Source: Flagellimonas pelagia (lineage in GTDB: Bacteria; Bacteroidota; Bacteroidia; Flavobacteriales; Flavobacteriaceae). Taken from it: a DNA stretch of 64,000 bases. Shown piece after piece: positions 8,227 to 16,925 of this stretch (positions within the stretch are counted from its first letter, which is position 1; every line of letters starts with the position of its first letter). The stretch lies in assembly GCF_003584135.1 (NCBI RefSeq), contig NZ_QXFI01000018.1, forward strand, positions 1-64,000, given 5' to 3'. Both the position numbers and the translations under genes were made by a program. The notes beneath the pieces are model-generated. The model saw only the letters and a list, made by a program, of their open reading frames with translations. It ran no database searches and was not told the origin of the DNA.

Positions 8227-10221
8227 CTAAGTGTTCCACTTCATCCGCTGAAGTCGAACAGCATTCAATATTGCCAATAAGGCAACCCCCACATCAGCAA
8301 AAACTGCTTCCCACATCGTGGCTAGGCCTCCCGCTCCAAGGATGAGCACAAATGCCTTCACGCCAAAAGCGAGCCCAATATTTTGCCAAACTATCTTTCG
8401 GGTGGAGCGTCCTATTTTAATGGCTCGTGCCATCTTGCTCGGTTGGTCGGTCTGAATGATGACATCTGCTGTTTCAATGGCCACATCACTACCCAAGCCT
8501 CCCATGGCAATGCCCACATCGCTGATGGCCAGAACGGGCGCATCATTAATGCCATCGCCCATAAAGGCCACTTTGGTGTCTGATTGTTTTTTGAGTTCTT
8601 CGACTTCGCCGAGCTTATCTTCTGGCAACAGGCCGCCCTTTGCCCAATCAAAGTTCAACTTTTTCGAGACTTGTTGCGTTATGGAATCTTTGTCACCCGA
8701 AAGCATTATGATTTTCGAAATCCCGGCATCCCTGATTTGTTGGATGGCTTGATGGGCATCTTCCTTGAGTTCATCTGCAATGGTAACATAGCCTGCAAAT
8801 TTTTCATCAATGGCCAACATTACAATAGAATCTACAATATCATCGGTTTCTGAAGGTACATCAATGTTGTTTGAGGCCATTAGGGCTTTATTGCCCACCA
8901 GCACTGTTTTCCCATTGACCGTTCCCCTTAATCCCTTTCCTGCAACTTCCGATACATCGGTTGCCTTTATATCCGTGCCTTCGGCTTTGTATTCCAAAAT
9001 TGCTTTTGCTATGGGATGGGTAGATTGTTCCTCCATGGCCATCAGGTATTTCATAAACTTGGCTTCCTCAAATTGCGCGGTCTTGATCTCCTTGATTTTA
9101 AAAACCCCTTTGGTAACGGTTCCCGTTTTGTCCATCACTACCGTGTTCACTTTGGTGATTGCTTCCAAAAAAGATGCACCTTTGAAAAGAATCCCATTTC
9201 GGGATGCCGCTCCCAGACCACCAAAATAGCCGAGCGGAATGGAAATGACCAAGGCACAGGGACAGGAAACCACTAGGAATATTAATGCGCGATAGAGCCA
9301 ATCCCTAAATACATAGTCATTTAGAAAAAAGTAGGGCAAGAACGTTAATCCAATGGCAAGGAAAACCACAATGGGCGTATAAATTCTTGCAAATCTTCTA
9401 ATGAACAGTTCTGTCTTTGATTTTCTGGCTGTAGCGTTTTGTACCATATCCAAGATTCGAGTGATGGAACTGTCCTTGAATTCTTTGGAGGTTTCTACAT
9501 CGATAACACCCTCGAGATTAATACTTCCGGCATAGACTTTTTCGTCTCTATTTATCGTATCGGGCTTACTTTCGCCAGTAATTGCCGCCGTATTGAGGGA
9601 AGCTCTTTCGGATAAGAGAATGCCGTCCAAGGGGATTTTCTCACCCACACGTACTTGTATCCTTTCGCCAATCTCGACGGTTTGGGGATTTACGGTAACG
9701 AAATTCCCGTTACGAAGCACCAAAGCTTCGTCCGGTCGCGCATCCAAAAGGGCCTTAATATTTCCCTTTGCCCGATTGACTGCTGCATTTTGGAACAGTT
9801 CGCCCACGGCGTAAAACAACATTACGGCCACGCCCTCTGGGTATTCGCCTATGGCAAAGGCTCCTAGAGTGGCAAGGGACATCAGGAAAAATTCAGTAAA
9901 GAAATCACCATGCTTTATACTGTTCCAACCTTCTTTGATGACAGGAAAACCAACAGGCAAATAGGCAAGGGTGTACCATGCGATCCTTATCCAGCCCTTG
10001 AAAAACGGAAAAGCATCAAAATAGTCCACTGCTATGCCGATGATAAGCATTACAAAACTGAAAATGGCCGGTAAATAGGTCTTGAATTTAGATACACCTT
10101 CAGGACCGTCATGGTTATGGCCACTTTCGTGTCCGTGTTCGCCCTGGCGTTCCTTTGAACCAAGATCACGTAGTTTTACTTTTTTCTTTTTCATAGACGG
10201 TAAGGTCGTTATTTGTTTCAT
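8227..10221 (-). CDS. P1B-type heavy-metal ATPase (Zn/Cd/Pb class)
   Basis: This ATP-driven pump exports soft divalent metals across the inner membrane. Motifs seen are the transmembrane CPC signature (SCPCAL), TGES, phosphorylation site DKTGT, the HP locus (STHPIAKAI), GDGINDAPVL and SDVAIETADV, all in normal order. The CPC motif with this context fits the ZntA/CadA subgroup. The usual N-terminal CxxC metal-binding domain is absent, replaced by a His-rich stretch (HGHESGHNHDG near residues 30-45). The likely start is ATG 10221; a TTG at 10236 abuts the Fur-type gene stop. It is co-transcribed with that regulator and just downstream of the RND pump genes. Confidence 0.92.
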   Translation of the reverse strand: MKQITTLPSMKKKKVKLRDLGSKERQGEHGHESGHNHDGPEGVSKFKTYLPAIFSFVMLIIGIAVDYFDAFPFFKGWIRIAWYTLAYLPVGFPVIKEGWNSIKHGDFFTEFFLMSLATLGAFAIGEYPEGVAVMLFYAVGELFQNAAVNRAKGNIKALLDARPDEALVLRNGNFVTVNPQTVEIGERIQVRVGEKIPLDGILLSERASLNTAAITGESKPDTINRDEKVYAGSINLEGVIDVETSKEFKDSSITRILDMVQNATARKSKTELFIRRFARIYTPIVVFLAIGLTFLPYFFLNDYVFRDWLYRALIFLVVSCPCALVISIPLGYFGGLGAASRNGILFKGASFLEAITKVNTVVMDKTGTVTKGVFKIKEIKTAQFEEAKFMKYLMAMEEQSTHPIAKAILEYKAEGTDIKATDVSEVAGKGLRGTVNGKTVLVGNKALMASNNIDVPSETDDIVDSIVMLAIDEKFAGYVTIADELKEDAHQAIQQIRDAGISKIIMLSGDKDSITQQVSKKLNFDWAKGGLLPEDKLGEVEELKKQSDTKVAFMGDGINDAPVLAISDVGIAMGGLGSDVAIETADVIIQTDQPSKMARAIKIGRSTRKIVWQNIGLAFGVKAFVLILGAGGLATMWEAVFADVGVALLAILNAVRLQRMKWNT

Positions 10222-10236
10222 GCAACGGAAGTGCAA

Positions 10237-10656
10237 TTATTGCCCGCTGCATTTGTCGCAGATTCCCTTAATGACCAAATTGGCATTTTCTGCCACATAC
10301 CCATCAGGTAGATTGATATGGGGAATCTTATGCTCAGTGAGACAGACCGTTTCATCACAGTTATCGCAATGAAAGTGCAAGTGCAGATCTTGTTCCATTT
10401 CACAATTGCAACCTGGTTCGCACAGGGCATACTTTGAAATATTGGTGCCATCATCTATTTGGTGCACAATGCGTTTTTCCTCAAAGGTCTTCAGGGTCCG
10501 GTACAATGTGGTTCTGTCCGCTTTTGAGAAAGCGTTCTCCATATCGGTCAGGGCAATGGCCACTTCCTTTTCAGCCAAATATTTATAGATCAAAATACGC
10601 ATCGCCGTTGGGCGTACACCTTTGTTTTCCAATGTTTTTTCAATTTCTGTCATCAT
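10237..10656 (-). CDS. Fur-family metal regulator (Zur-like)
   Basis: This is a metal-responsive repressor of the Fur/Zur family, 139 residues. The N-terminal winged helix (RPTAMRILIYKYLAEKEVA, then KADRTTLYRTLKTFEEK) is typical. Residues 88-120 hold the regulatory site with HLHFHCDNCDE, and the C-terminus ends with a second CxxC (GICDKCSGQ), giving a structural zinc site. Position between the RND adaptor (12 bp away) and the ATPase (15 bp away) suggests it controls this efflux block in response to Zn. Zur versus Fur cannot be settled by reading; the context favours zinc. Confidence 0.9.
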   Translation of the reverse strand: MMTEIEKTLENKGVRPTAMRILIYKYLAEKEVAIALTDMENAFSKADRTTLYRTLKTFEEKRIVHQIDDGTNISKYALCEPGCNCEMEQDLHLHFHCDNCDETVCLTEHKIPHINLPDGYVAENANLVIKGICDKCSGQ

Positions 10657-10668
10657 ATTGTAATTTTA

Positions 10669-11868
10669 TCAATGGCTATGTCCCGCATCCCCTTTTTTCA
10701 TTTGGGCCATTAAATAGTAGGCATTGTTGTATGCAAATGTAGTATTTGGCCCAACGGAATCTACAAAATCGATGGCGACCCAATCCCCGTCATTTGGGCC
10801 TGTGTTAATTTCGACAGGTTTGAAGCTCCAGTCATTGCCTTCACGCTCCGCTTTAAAAATATACTTCTTTCCCTCGTTCGAACTTATTGCACTTTCAGGC
10901 ACCGCAACGGTCTCGGATTTTTGGATTTCAATCCGTCCTTCAACATACATCCCTGGAATCAGCTGCCCTTCCTTGTTCTCGATTTCAGCATGGACGTGTA
11001 TCGCTTTGGGATTTTGCTCGAAAGTTTTCCCTACGGAATAAATTTTCGCAGTAAGTTCCTTTCCGGGAATGGATTGTACATTGAAGGATACTTGCTGCCC
11101 TACCTTTACTTTGTACACATCCTTTTCAAACACCATTAAATCGGCATGGACGTGATGGGTGTCAACGATTTCAAATAGGTCGGTCTGCGGTTCTACATAC
11201 TGTCCGGTCTTCACCGCTACGTTTTGGACAAATCCCTCAATGGGACTTCGCAATGCCACCCGTTGGTAAATCGTACCGTTTCTCACCCCGGACGCACCAA
11301 TGTTCAATTGTTGCAACTGTGCTTCCAATCCCTTTGCCAGGCTTTGGGATGCCCGGTATTCCGCTTCGGCCTTTTGAAAGTTGGCCCCGCTGCCCACCCC
11401 GGCATCATACAGGGTTTTTTGTCTTTCAAATTCCTTTTTCAGAAACTGGCTGTTACTGTAGGCGTTCAGGTAATCGGTCTGTTTCTGGATGATATTGGGG
11501 TGGGACAAATAGGCGACCGTTTGTCCCTTTTTTACTTTGTCGCCTTCAATGACCTCTATGGACACCACATTGGCACCCACGACCGTCGTAATGGTCGCTT
11601 CATTCTGAGGTGGGACCTCCAGTTGGCCATTGGCTTCCACATACTGCTTCATAACACGTTGGGCGACGGTATCGATTCTCATGTTAAGATTCCGGCACTG
11701 CGCCTCCGTAAGCATGGCTTCTTTGGCTTCACTTTCTTTGTGCATTTCGTCCATTTCAGGTTTTTTTTGCTTTGCTTCTTCAGTATCGGCTTTGGAATTC
11801 CCACAGGAAGCAAGTACCAAGAGCATCGCCACAAGCCCAATAACGTTATATTTAAAAAGATTGTTCAT
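10669..11868 (-). CDS. czcB: RND efflux periplasmic adaptor (CzcB/CusB-like lipoprotein)
   Basis: This membrane-fusion protein bridges the inner-membrane RND pump and the outer-membrane channel. ATG 11868 opens a lipoprotein signal peptide (hydrophobic VIGLVAMLLVLASC with the lipobox Cys). A Met/His/acid-rich stretch (EMDEMHKESEAKEAM) follows and may bind metal. A lipoyl-like half (GANVVSIEVIEGDKVKKGQT), a helical hairpin, the second half (RSPIEGFVQNVAVKTGQYV) and a beta-barrel domain then appear in order, ending in a His tail (GDAGHSH). Its start overlaps the end of the upstream pump gene by 4 codons in another frame or less, implying coupling. Confidence 0.92.
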   Translation of the reverse strand: MNNLFKYNVIGLVAMLLVLASCGNSKADTEEAKQKKPEMDEMHKESEAKEAMLTEAQCRNLNMRIDTVAQRVMKQYVEANGQLEVPPQNEATITTVVGANVVSIEVIEGDKVKKGQTVAYLSHPNIIQKQTDYLNAYSNSQFLKKEFERQKTLYDAGVGSGANFQKAEAEYRASQSLAKGLEAQLQQLNIGASGVRNGTIYQRVALRSPIEGFVQNVAVKTGQYVEPQTDLFEIVDTHHVHADLMVFEKDVYKVKVGQQVSFNVQSIPGKELTAKIYSVGKTFEQNPKAIHVHAEIENKEGQLIPGMYVEGRIEIQKSETVAVPESAISSNEGKKYIFKAEREGNDWSFKPVEINTGPNDGDWVAIDFVDSVGPNTTFAYNNAYYLMAQMKKGDAGHSH

Positions 11869-11872
11869 TTGT

Positions 11873-14800
11873 CTATTGTTTAAAATATTGTAATTCAAAT
11901 ACTGATTCTAGATAGTTGTCAAGAGCGTCAAGTGCATCCATTTCCGTGTTTATGGCATCCCGAATAATCTGTGTGAACGCTGCATAGTCCACCGCACCCT
12001 CCGCGTAGGCCAACAATGCTCCCCTGCGCTGCTCTTGGGCAAGCGGCAAGGCCTTGTCCCTATAAAATTGCCACGATGCGCTCCATTTCTGATAGGCTTG
12101 CACCGCCTGCCGATATTCGGATTGCAGCTGGCGTTTGGTATAATCCGCATTGGTCTTTGCGATTTCACTTTCAATTTTGGCGGCCTTGGCTTGACTACGC
12201 TGTCCACCTGAAAACAAAGGAACCGAAATGCCGGCTTGATAGGTGTAGAACCCGCTATCACCATTGACCTGTTGCAGTCCGCCCTGAAGGTTGAACTTAG
12301 GCAGCAAGTCAGCCCGTGCTGCATCGTATGTCGCCTCGGCCTCCTCGATGCGCCTTTGTGAAAGTTCCAGCTCTGGGTGTTTTCCCAAATCCCCTTCCCA
12401 TCCCAAAACCGTTACCGCACTTTCATCAAGTTTTTCTGGAACGGAATAGTAGATGTCCGAAACCAACCAAAGATTGAGCTTTTGCAGGGCAATGGCATAA
12501 TCACTTTCGGCCTGTTGCAGTTGATTGTTGATTTGTAAGGCCTGATTTGTGGCCGATGAATATTCCAGCCGGGAAATGGCCTCTACCTTGAAGTTGAGTT
12601 CTATTGCTCTTTTAAACTGTGAATAAATGGAATCCAGTTCACGGTACAGTTCAAATTTCTGTCGTTGTCGATAGGCTTCTGACCAAGCCTTTTTGACCTC
12701 CTGTTCCACTTGCAGTTCGGAAAGGTCAAGAGCTGTCTCGGCCAAAGCGATGCGTTGTCTCTGCAAACGCCTTTTTGCACTGATGCCCAACAGGTCGATA
12801 TTCTGTTGTCCAACCCCAACCAAGGTATAAATTCCTTGTCCGTCCGCAATTTCTTCGCCACCTGTGAAGACTTGGGTATTGCCAAGGTCGTAAGCCATAC
12901 CTTTTAGGGCGGTTTGTTTTTGGACCTCCCATTGTTTCGCTTTCAACAGCGGGTAGTTTTTCCTGGAAACTTCCACCGCCTCTTCCAATGAAATAGCGGG
13001 CAGTGAATCATTAGGCTGGATCTGCCGTGCATTTTCAAAACCTTCTTGCGCATGCATTTTGGCAGGCAGTGCGGTGGCGAACAAAAGAAGGACCATGACC
13101 ACAGGGGTAACCCATTTCGGGTCGGGTTTCCTCATCCGTTCCGAACGTCCCTCGACCCATTGGTAAAAGATGGGTAGGATAAAGAGGGTCAAGAGGGTCG
13201 AAGTTATCAAGCCACCAATGACCACGGTGGCCAAAGGTCGCTGTACCTCTGCCCCGGCCGAAGCCGAAACGGCCATGGGAAGAAACCCTAAAATATCCGT
13301 AAAGGCCGTGAGCATAATGGGACGAATCCGTCTTTTGGTGCCTTCTATAATTCTACCTTTAAGATTGGTCACGCCTTCTTCCTTCAGTTCATTGAGACCA
13401 CTTATCATGACGAGTCCGTTCAGAACGGCCACGCCAAAAAGCACGATAAAGCCGACCCCCGCGGAAATACTAAAGGGCATATCCCTTAACCAGAGGGCGA
13501 ACACACCGCCAATGGTGGCCATCGGGATGGCGAGGTAGATCATCAAGGTCTGTGGAAAGGACTTTAGCGCAAAATAAATCAATATGAAAATCAGGAACAA
13601 GGCAATAGGGACAACAGTTTGCAATCTATTGCTGGCGCGTTCCAGATTTTCGAAAGCACCACCATACCGAATGTAATATCCTGTGGGCAGGTCAAACTGG
13701 GCATCCAATTTTTCTTGGATATCCTCTACAACGGATTTTACATCACGGTCGCGAATATTGATGCCCACATAGGTCCGCCTATTGGTATTGTCACGGCTTA
13801 TCTGCATCGGGCCGGGTTCATAACTTACCTCGGCAATTTCCCGTAATGGGATTTGCGAACCATTGGGCAGGTTGATGAACAGGTTCTGGATGTCCTCGAT
13901 GCCTTGCCGGTTTTCCTTTTGAAGTCTTACGACCAGGTCAAACCGTTTTTCACCCTCGAAGATTACGCCCGCCTTTCCTCCTGCAAAGGCGGCCTGTACC
14001 ACTTTATTGAGCTGTTCGATCTTTAGACCGTACTGTGCCAATTTATTGCGGTTATAGTCAATGGTGATTTGTGGCAGGCCGTCCGTGGCCTCAACTTTCA
14101 TATCTGCCACACCGGGAACGGTGGCAATGATTTCCCCCATTTCCTCGGCCTTGCTTGCCAATATGCCGAGGTCTTCCCCGAACAATTTAATGGCCACATC
14201 CTCACGAACACCCGTAAGCAATTCGTTGAAGCGCATTTCTATAGGTTGGGTAAACTCAAAATTCACACCGGGAACGATACTGATGGCCTCCTTCATTTTT
14301 TCCACCAATTCATCCTTGCTTTCTGCAGATGTCCATTCATCCGTTGGTTTGAGGATAACGAAGACATCGGCGATATCCATGGGCATCGGGTCCGTTGGTA
14401 CATCGGCGACACCGATACGGCTGAGAACGGTTTCCGCTTCGGGAAATTCGGCCTTCACGATACGTTCAATCTTTGTCGTGGTTTCGATGGTTTCCGACAG
14501 GGAACTGCCGGGTTTCAAGATCGCGTGAAAGGCAATATCACCTTCGTCCAATTGCGGGATAAACTCACCGCCCATTCTCGTAAAGACGAAAATGGCAATG
14601 GCAAAAATGGCAATGGCAATGCTTACGACCACTTTGGCCTTGGAAAGTGATTTGGTCAACAACGGTTCATATTTCTGCTCAATCCAATGCACGAACCTAT
14701 CGCCATAGGATTGTTTTTTGGATTTTGGCGGCCGTAGGAACAATGCCGAAACCATGGGCACATAGGTAAGACACAATAGCATGGCCCCGATCATGGCGAA

Positions 14801-16252
14801 AATGAAGGTAAGGGCCATGGGCCGGAACATTTTCCCTTCGACACCCTCCAAGGCCAAAATGGGCAGGAACACGATCAGAATGATCAGCTGGCCAAAGAAA
14901 GCGGCGTTCATCATTTTTTTGGAGGCCTTGGCGGCGATGTCATCCCGTGTTTCTGCACTAACGCCATTCTTTTTGACCACATAGGAGTACATTAAAAAAA
15001 CGGTGCCCTCTACGATGATCACCGCACCATCCACAATGATTCCAAAATCGATTGCCCCCAAGCTCATCAAGTTTGCCCATACGTCAAAAACATTCATCAG
15101 AATAAAGGCAAACAATAGGGATAAGGGTATGGTCGAAGCCACAATGAGTCCGCCACGCCAATTTCCCAATAACAAGACCAACACGAAGATCACGATAAGC
15201 CCACCTTCCAAAAGGTTCCCCGTTACCGTGCCTGTTGTCTCGGCGATCAATTCGCTACGGTCAAGGAAAGGTTTGATGGACACCCCTTCAGGAAGGGACC
15301 GTTGTATCTGTTCCACACGTCGGGTCACGTTCTCGATCACCTCGTTGGAATTTGCCCCTTTGAGCATCAAGATCATTCCGCCCACGGCTTCGCCCTTTCC
15401 ATCTTTGGTAAGCGCACCATAGCGTACCGCACTTCCCATGCTTACCTTACCTATATCCTTCACTTTGATGGGAATGCCATTAACGGCCTTGACCACCATG
15501 TTTTCAATATCCGATATGGTCCTGGCCAGCCCTTCACCACGAATGAAGTTGGCTTGGTGGTTACGCTCGATGTAGGCCCCACCTGTATTCTGGTTGTTGT
15601 TTTCAAGGGCCGAGAACACTTCTGTAATGGTAATACCAATGGCGCGAAGTTCGTCCGGGTCAACCGCCACTTCGTATTGCTTTTTGTTTCCGCCAAAGGC
15701 GTTTACCTCGACCACGCCGGGTACCATGGCCATCTGTCTCCGTACAATCCAGTCCTGCATCGTTCGCAGTTCCGTTGCCGAATATTCACCTTGATGTTCA
15801 TCATCTACTTCAAGGGTATATTGGTAGATTTCACCCAATCCCGTTGAAATTGGCCCCATAACGGGTTTGCCAAAGCCAGAAGGGATCTGTTCCTGAACCT
15901 CGGGCAGTTTTTCGGCTACAAGTTGTCTGGGCAAATAAGTGCCCACCTCATCGTCAAATACAATGGTCACCACAGAAAGCCCAAAACGGGAAACAGAGCG
16001 GATTTCCTTGACATTGGGTAGGTTGCTCATCGCAACTTCCACGGGATAGGTTACAAATTGTTCTATATCCTCCGTTCCCAGGTTGGGTGATTGGGTAATG
16101 ACCTGTACTTGATTATTGGTGATATCCGGTACGGCATCGATGGGAACTTGGGTCATGCTATAAACGCCCGCACCAATCAATGCGAGGGTCAGCAGACCTA
16201 TAATAAATTTGTTATTGATTGAAAAATCAATGATTCTGTTGATCATGGACAA
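11873..16252 (-). CDS. czcA: CzcA-type heavy-metal RND pump fused to a TolC-like outer-membrane channel
   Basis: The first roughly 1040 residues form a full HME-RND transporter: proton-coupled export of divalent metals, 12 predicted membrane helices, and two large periplasmic loops. TM4 carries DFGIIVDGAVIIVEG, the pattern of the Zn/Co/Cd class rather than the Cu/Ag class. After the last helix comes a hydrophobic signal-like segment (VTPVVMVLLLFATALPAKMHA), then about 400 residues of TolC/CzcC type: two repeats of long helices, with SLEEAVEVSRKNYP and ISVPLFSGGQRSQAKAAKIE landmarks. No stop or frameshift separates them. Start ATG 16252 or 16246. Such fusions occur in Bacteroidota. Confidence 0.93.
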   Translation of the reverse strand: MSMINRIIDFSINNKFIIGLLTLALIGAGVYSMTQVPIDAVPDITNNQVQVITQSPNLGTEDIEQFVTYPVEVAMSNLPNVKEIRSVSRFGLSVVTIVFDDEVGTYLPRQLVAEKLPEVQEQIPSGFGKPVMGPISTGLGEIYQYTLEVDDEHQGEYSATELRTMQDWIVRRQMAMVPGVVEVNAFGGNKKQYEVAVDPDELRAIGITITEVFSALENNNQNTGGAYIERNHQANFIRGEGLARTISDIENMVVKAVNGIPIKVKDIGKVSMGSAVRYGALTKDGKGEAVGGMILMLKGANSNEVIENVTRRVEQIQRSLPEGVSIKPFLDRSELIAETTGTVTGNLLEGGLIVIFVLVLLLGNWRGGLIVASTIPLSLLFAFILMNVFDVWANLMSLGAIDFGIIVDGAVIIVEGTVFLMYSYVVKKNGVSAETRDDIAAKASKKMMNAAFFGQLIILIVFLPILALEGVEGKMFRPMALTFIFAMIGAMLLCLTYVPMVSALFLRPPKSKKQSYGDRFVHWIEQKYEPLLTKSLSKAKVVVSIAIAIFAIAIFVFTRMGGEFIPQLDEGDIAFHAILKPGSSLSETIETTTKIERIVKAEFPEAETVLSRIGVADVPTDPMPMDIADVFVILKPTDEWTSAESKDELVEKMKEAISIVPGVNFEFTQPIEMRFNELLTGVREDVAIKLFGEDLGILASKAEEMGEIIATVPGVADMKVEATDGLPQITIDYNRNKLAQYGLKIEQLNKVVQAAFAGGKAGVIFEGEKRFDLVVRLQKENRQGIEDIQNLFINLPNGSQIPLREIAEVSYEPGPMQISRDNTNRRTYVGINIRDRDVKSVVEDIQEKLDAQFDLPTGYYIRYGGAFENLERASNRLQTVVPIALFLIFILIYFALKSFPQTLMIYLAIPMATIGGVFALWLRDMPFSISAGVGFIVLFGVAVLNGLVMISGLNELKEEGVTNLKGRIIEGTKRRIRPIMLTAFTDILGFLPMAVSASAGAEVQRPLATVVIGGLITSTLLTLFILPIFYQWVEGRSERMRKPDPKWVTPVVMVLLLFATALPAKMHAQEGFENARQIQPNDSLPAISLEEAVEVSRKNYPLLKAKQWEVQKQTALKGMAYDLGNTQVFTGGEEIADGQGIYTLVGVGQQNIDLLGISAKRRLQRQRIALAETALDLSELQVEQEVKKAWSEAYRQRQKFELYRELDSIYSQFKRAIELNFKVEAISRLEYSSATNQALQINNQLQQAESDYAIALQKLNLWLVSDIYYSVPEKLDESAVTVLGWEGDLGKHPELELSQRRIEEAEATYDAARADLLPKFNLQGGLQQVNGDSGFYTYQAGISVPLFSGGQRSQAKAAKIESEIAKTNADYTKRQLQSEYRQAVQAYQKWSASWQFYRDKALPLAQEQRRGALLAYAEGAVDYAAFTQIIRDAINTEMDALDALDNYLESVFELQYFKQ

Positions 16253-16370
16253 GGGTATTGATTCAGTTTATATTCTTACTGGGCGCATTGATGAAAAGCA
16301 ACGCACGATATTGACGTAACCATGAAAAAGTCACGTCAAAACAGGATAGTTTTATCCTATAAAAACTGGA

Positions 16371-16679
16371 TCATGCCCGAGGGGGCTGTAAAAGAGAAGG
16401 TGGAATATCCTTGCCGAGGTCATCAAAATGGGCAAAGAATTCGTCTGGGATTTCTGGCTGGTACGGTTCAAATGCGACAAGCCCAAAATCTATGGTGTGA
16501 ACGTGGCAACAATGACATTGACAGAAAGGCGAGCAAAGTTCACAATCGTCACCTTGGTCGCCGTCAGAATCGACTACCGAAACAGTTTGGCAATCGTCAG
16601 AGGCATTCCCTGAATCACTACAAGGCACCACGTTGAGCGCCAAGAAGTATATTGTTAATATGATTGTCAAAAATTTCAC
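16371..16679 (-). CDS. Small secreted Cys/His-rich protein (DUF6660-like)
   Basis: This small exported protein is found at Czc-type metal-efflux loci in flavobacteria. GTG 16679 gives about 102 residues beginning with a signal-like hydrophobic segment (VKFLTIILTIYFLALNVVPC). A dense cluster of cysteines and histidines follows (CELCSPFCQCHCCHVHTID), which is a plausible soft-metal site. The C-terminal part is Pro-rich. An in-frame TTG at 16754 would add an unlikely leader. It is the first gene of the czc block, 118 bp before czcA. The DUF assignment is from memory of the family's look; the role, possibly periplasmic metal sensing or buffering, is inferred. Confidence 0.7.
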   Translation of the reverse strand: MKFLTIILTIYFLALNVVPCSDSGNASDDCQTVSVVDSDGDQGDDCELCSPFCQCHCCHVHTIDFGLVAFEPYQPEIPDEFFAHFDDLGKDIPPSLLQPPRA

Positions 16680-16822
16680 GGGGCAAAGATAAAAAAATCC
16701 AAGTGCAACTCTATTGCAAAGAATGGTTCTTAAAAGGAACTCTTTTTGGACCAATAAAAAGTAGTTCCAAACTTCATTATTGGAGTTTTCCCCCTAAAAT
16801 ATCAGGTCATTACTAGAGTATG

Positions 16823-16892
16823 AAAAAAGTGACATCGGCAACGGCCTTATGCCGTCCCTTTCCCGAGAAATATTTTCCGGGTTTATCTTTGC
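16823..16892. promoter_or_regulatory. Shared leader-like block, copy 3 (upstream of the czc block)
   Basis: This intergenic block reads AAAAAGTGACA, AACGGCCTTATG, TCCCTT, CCGA and GGGTTTATCTTTG on the plus strand. It aligns with 25751-25815 upstream of parB, and its first part with 5905-5930. It lies 150-210 bp upstream of the DUF6660-like start. Confidence 0.4.
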
Positions 16893-16925
16893 GCAGTATT
16901 GATCGGAATACGTCCTTACTCGCTT

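Noticed and set aside
11873..16252. Artificial fusion caused by a sequencing error
   Set aside because: The frame is open with coherent protein sequence throughout, and RND-TolC fusions are known in Bacteroidota.
16884..16891. Plus-strand promoter -7 box TATCTTTG
   Set aside because: No -33 element at the right distance and no plus-strand gene downstream, only the convergent end of dnaE2.
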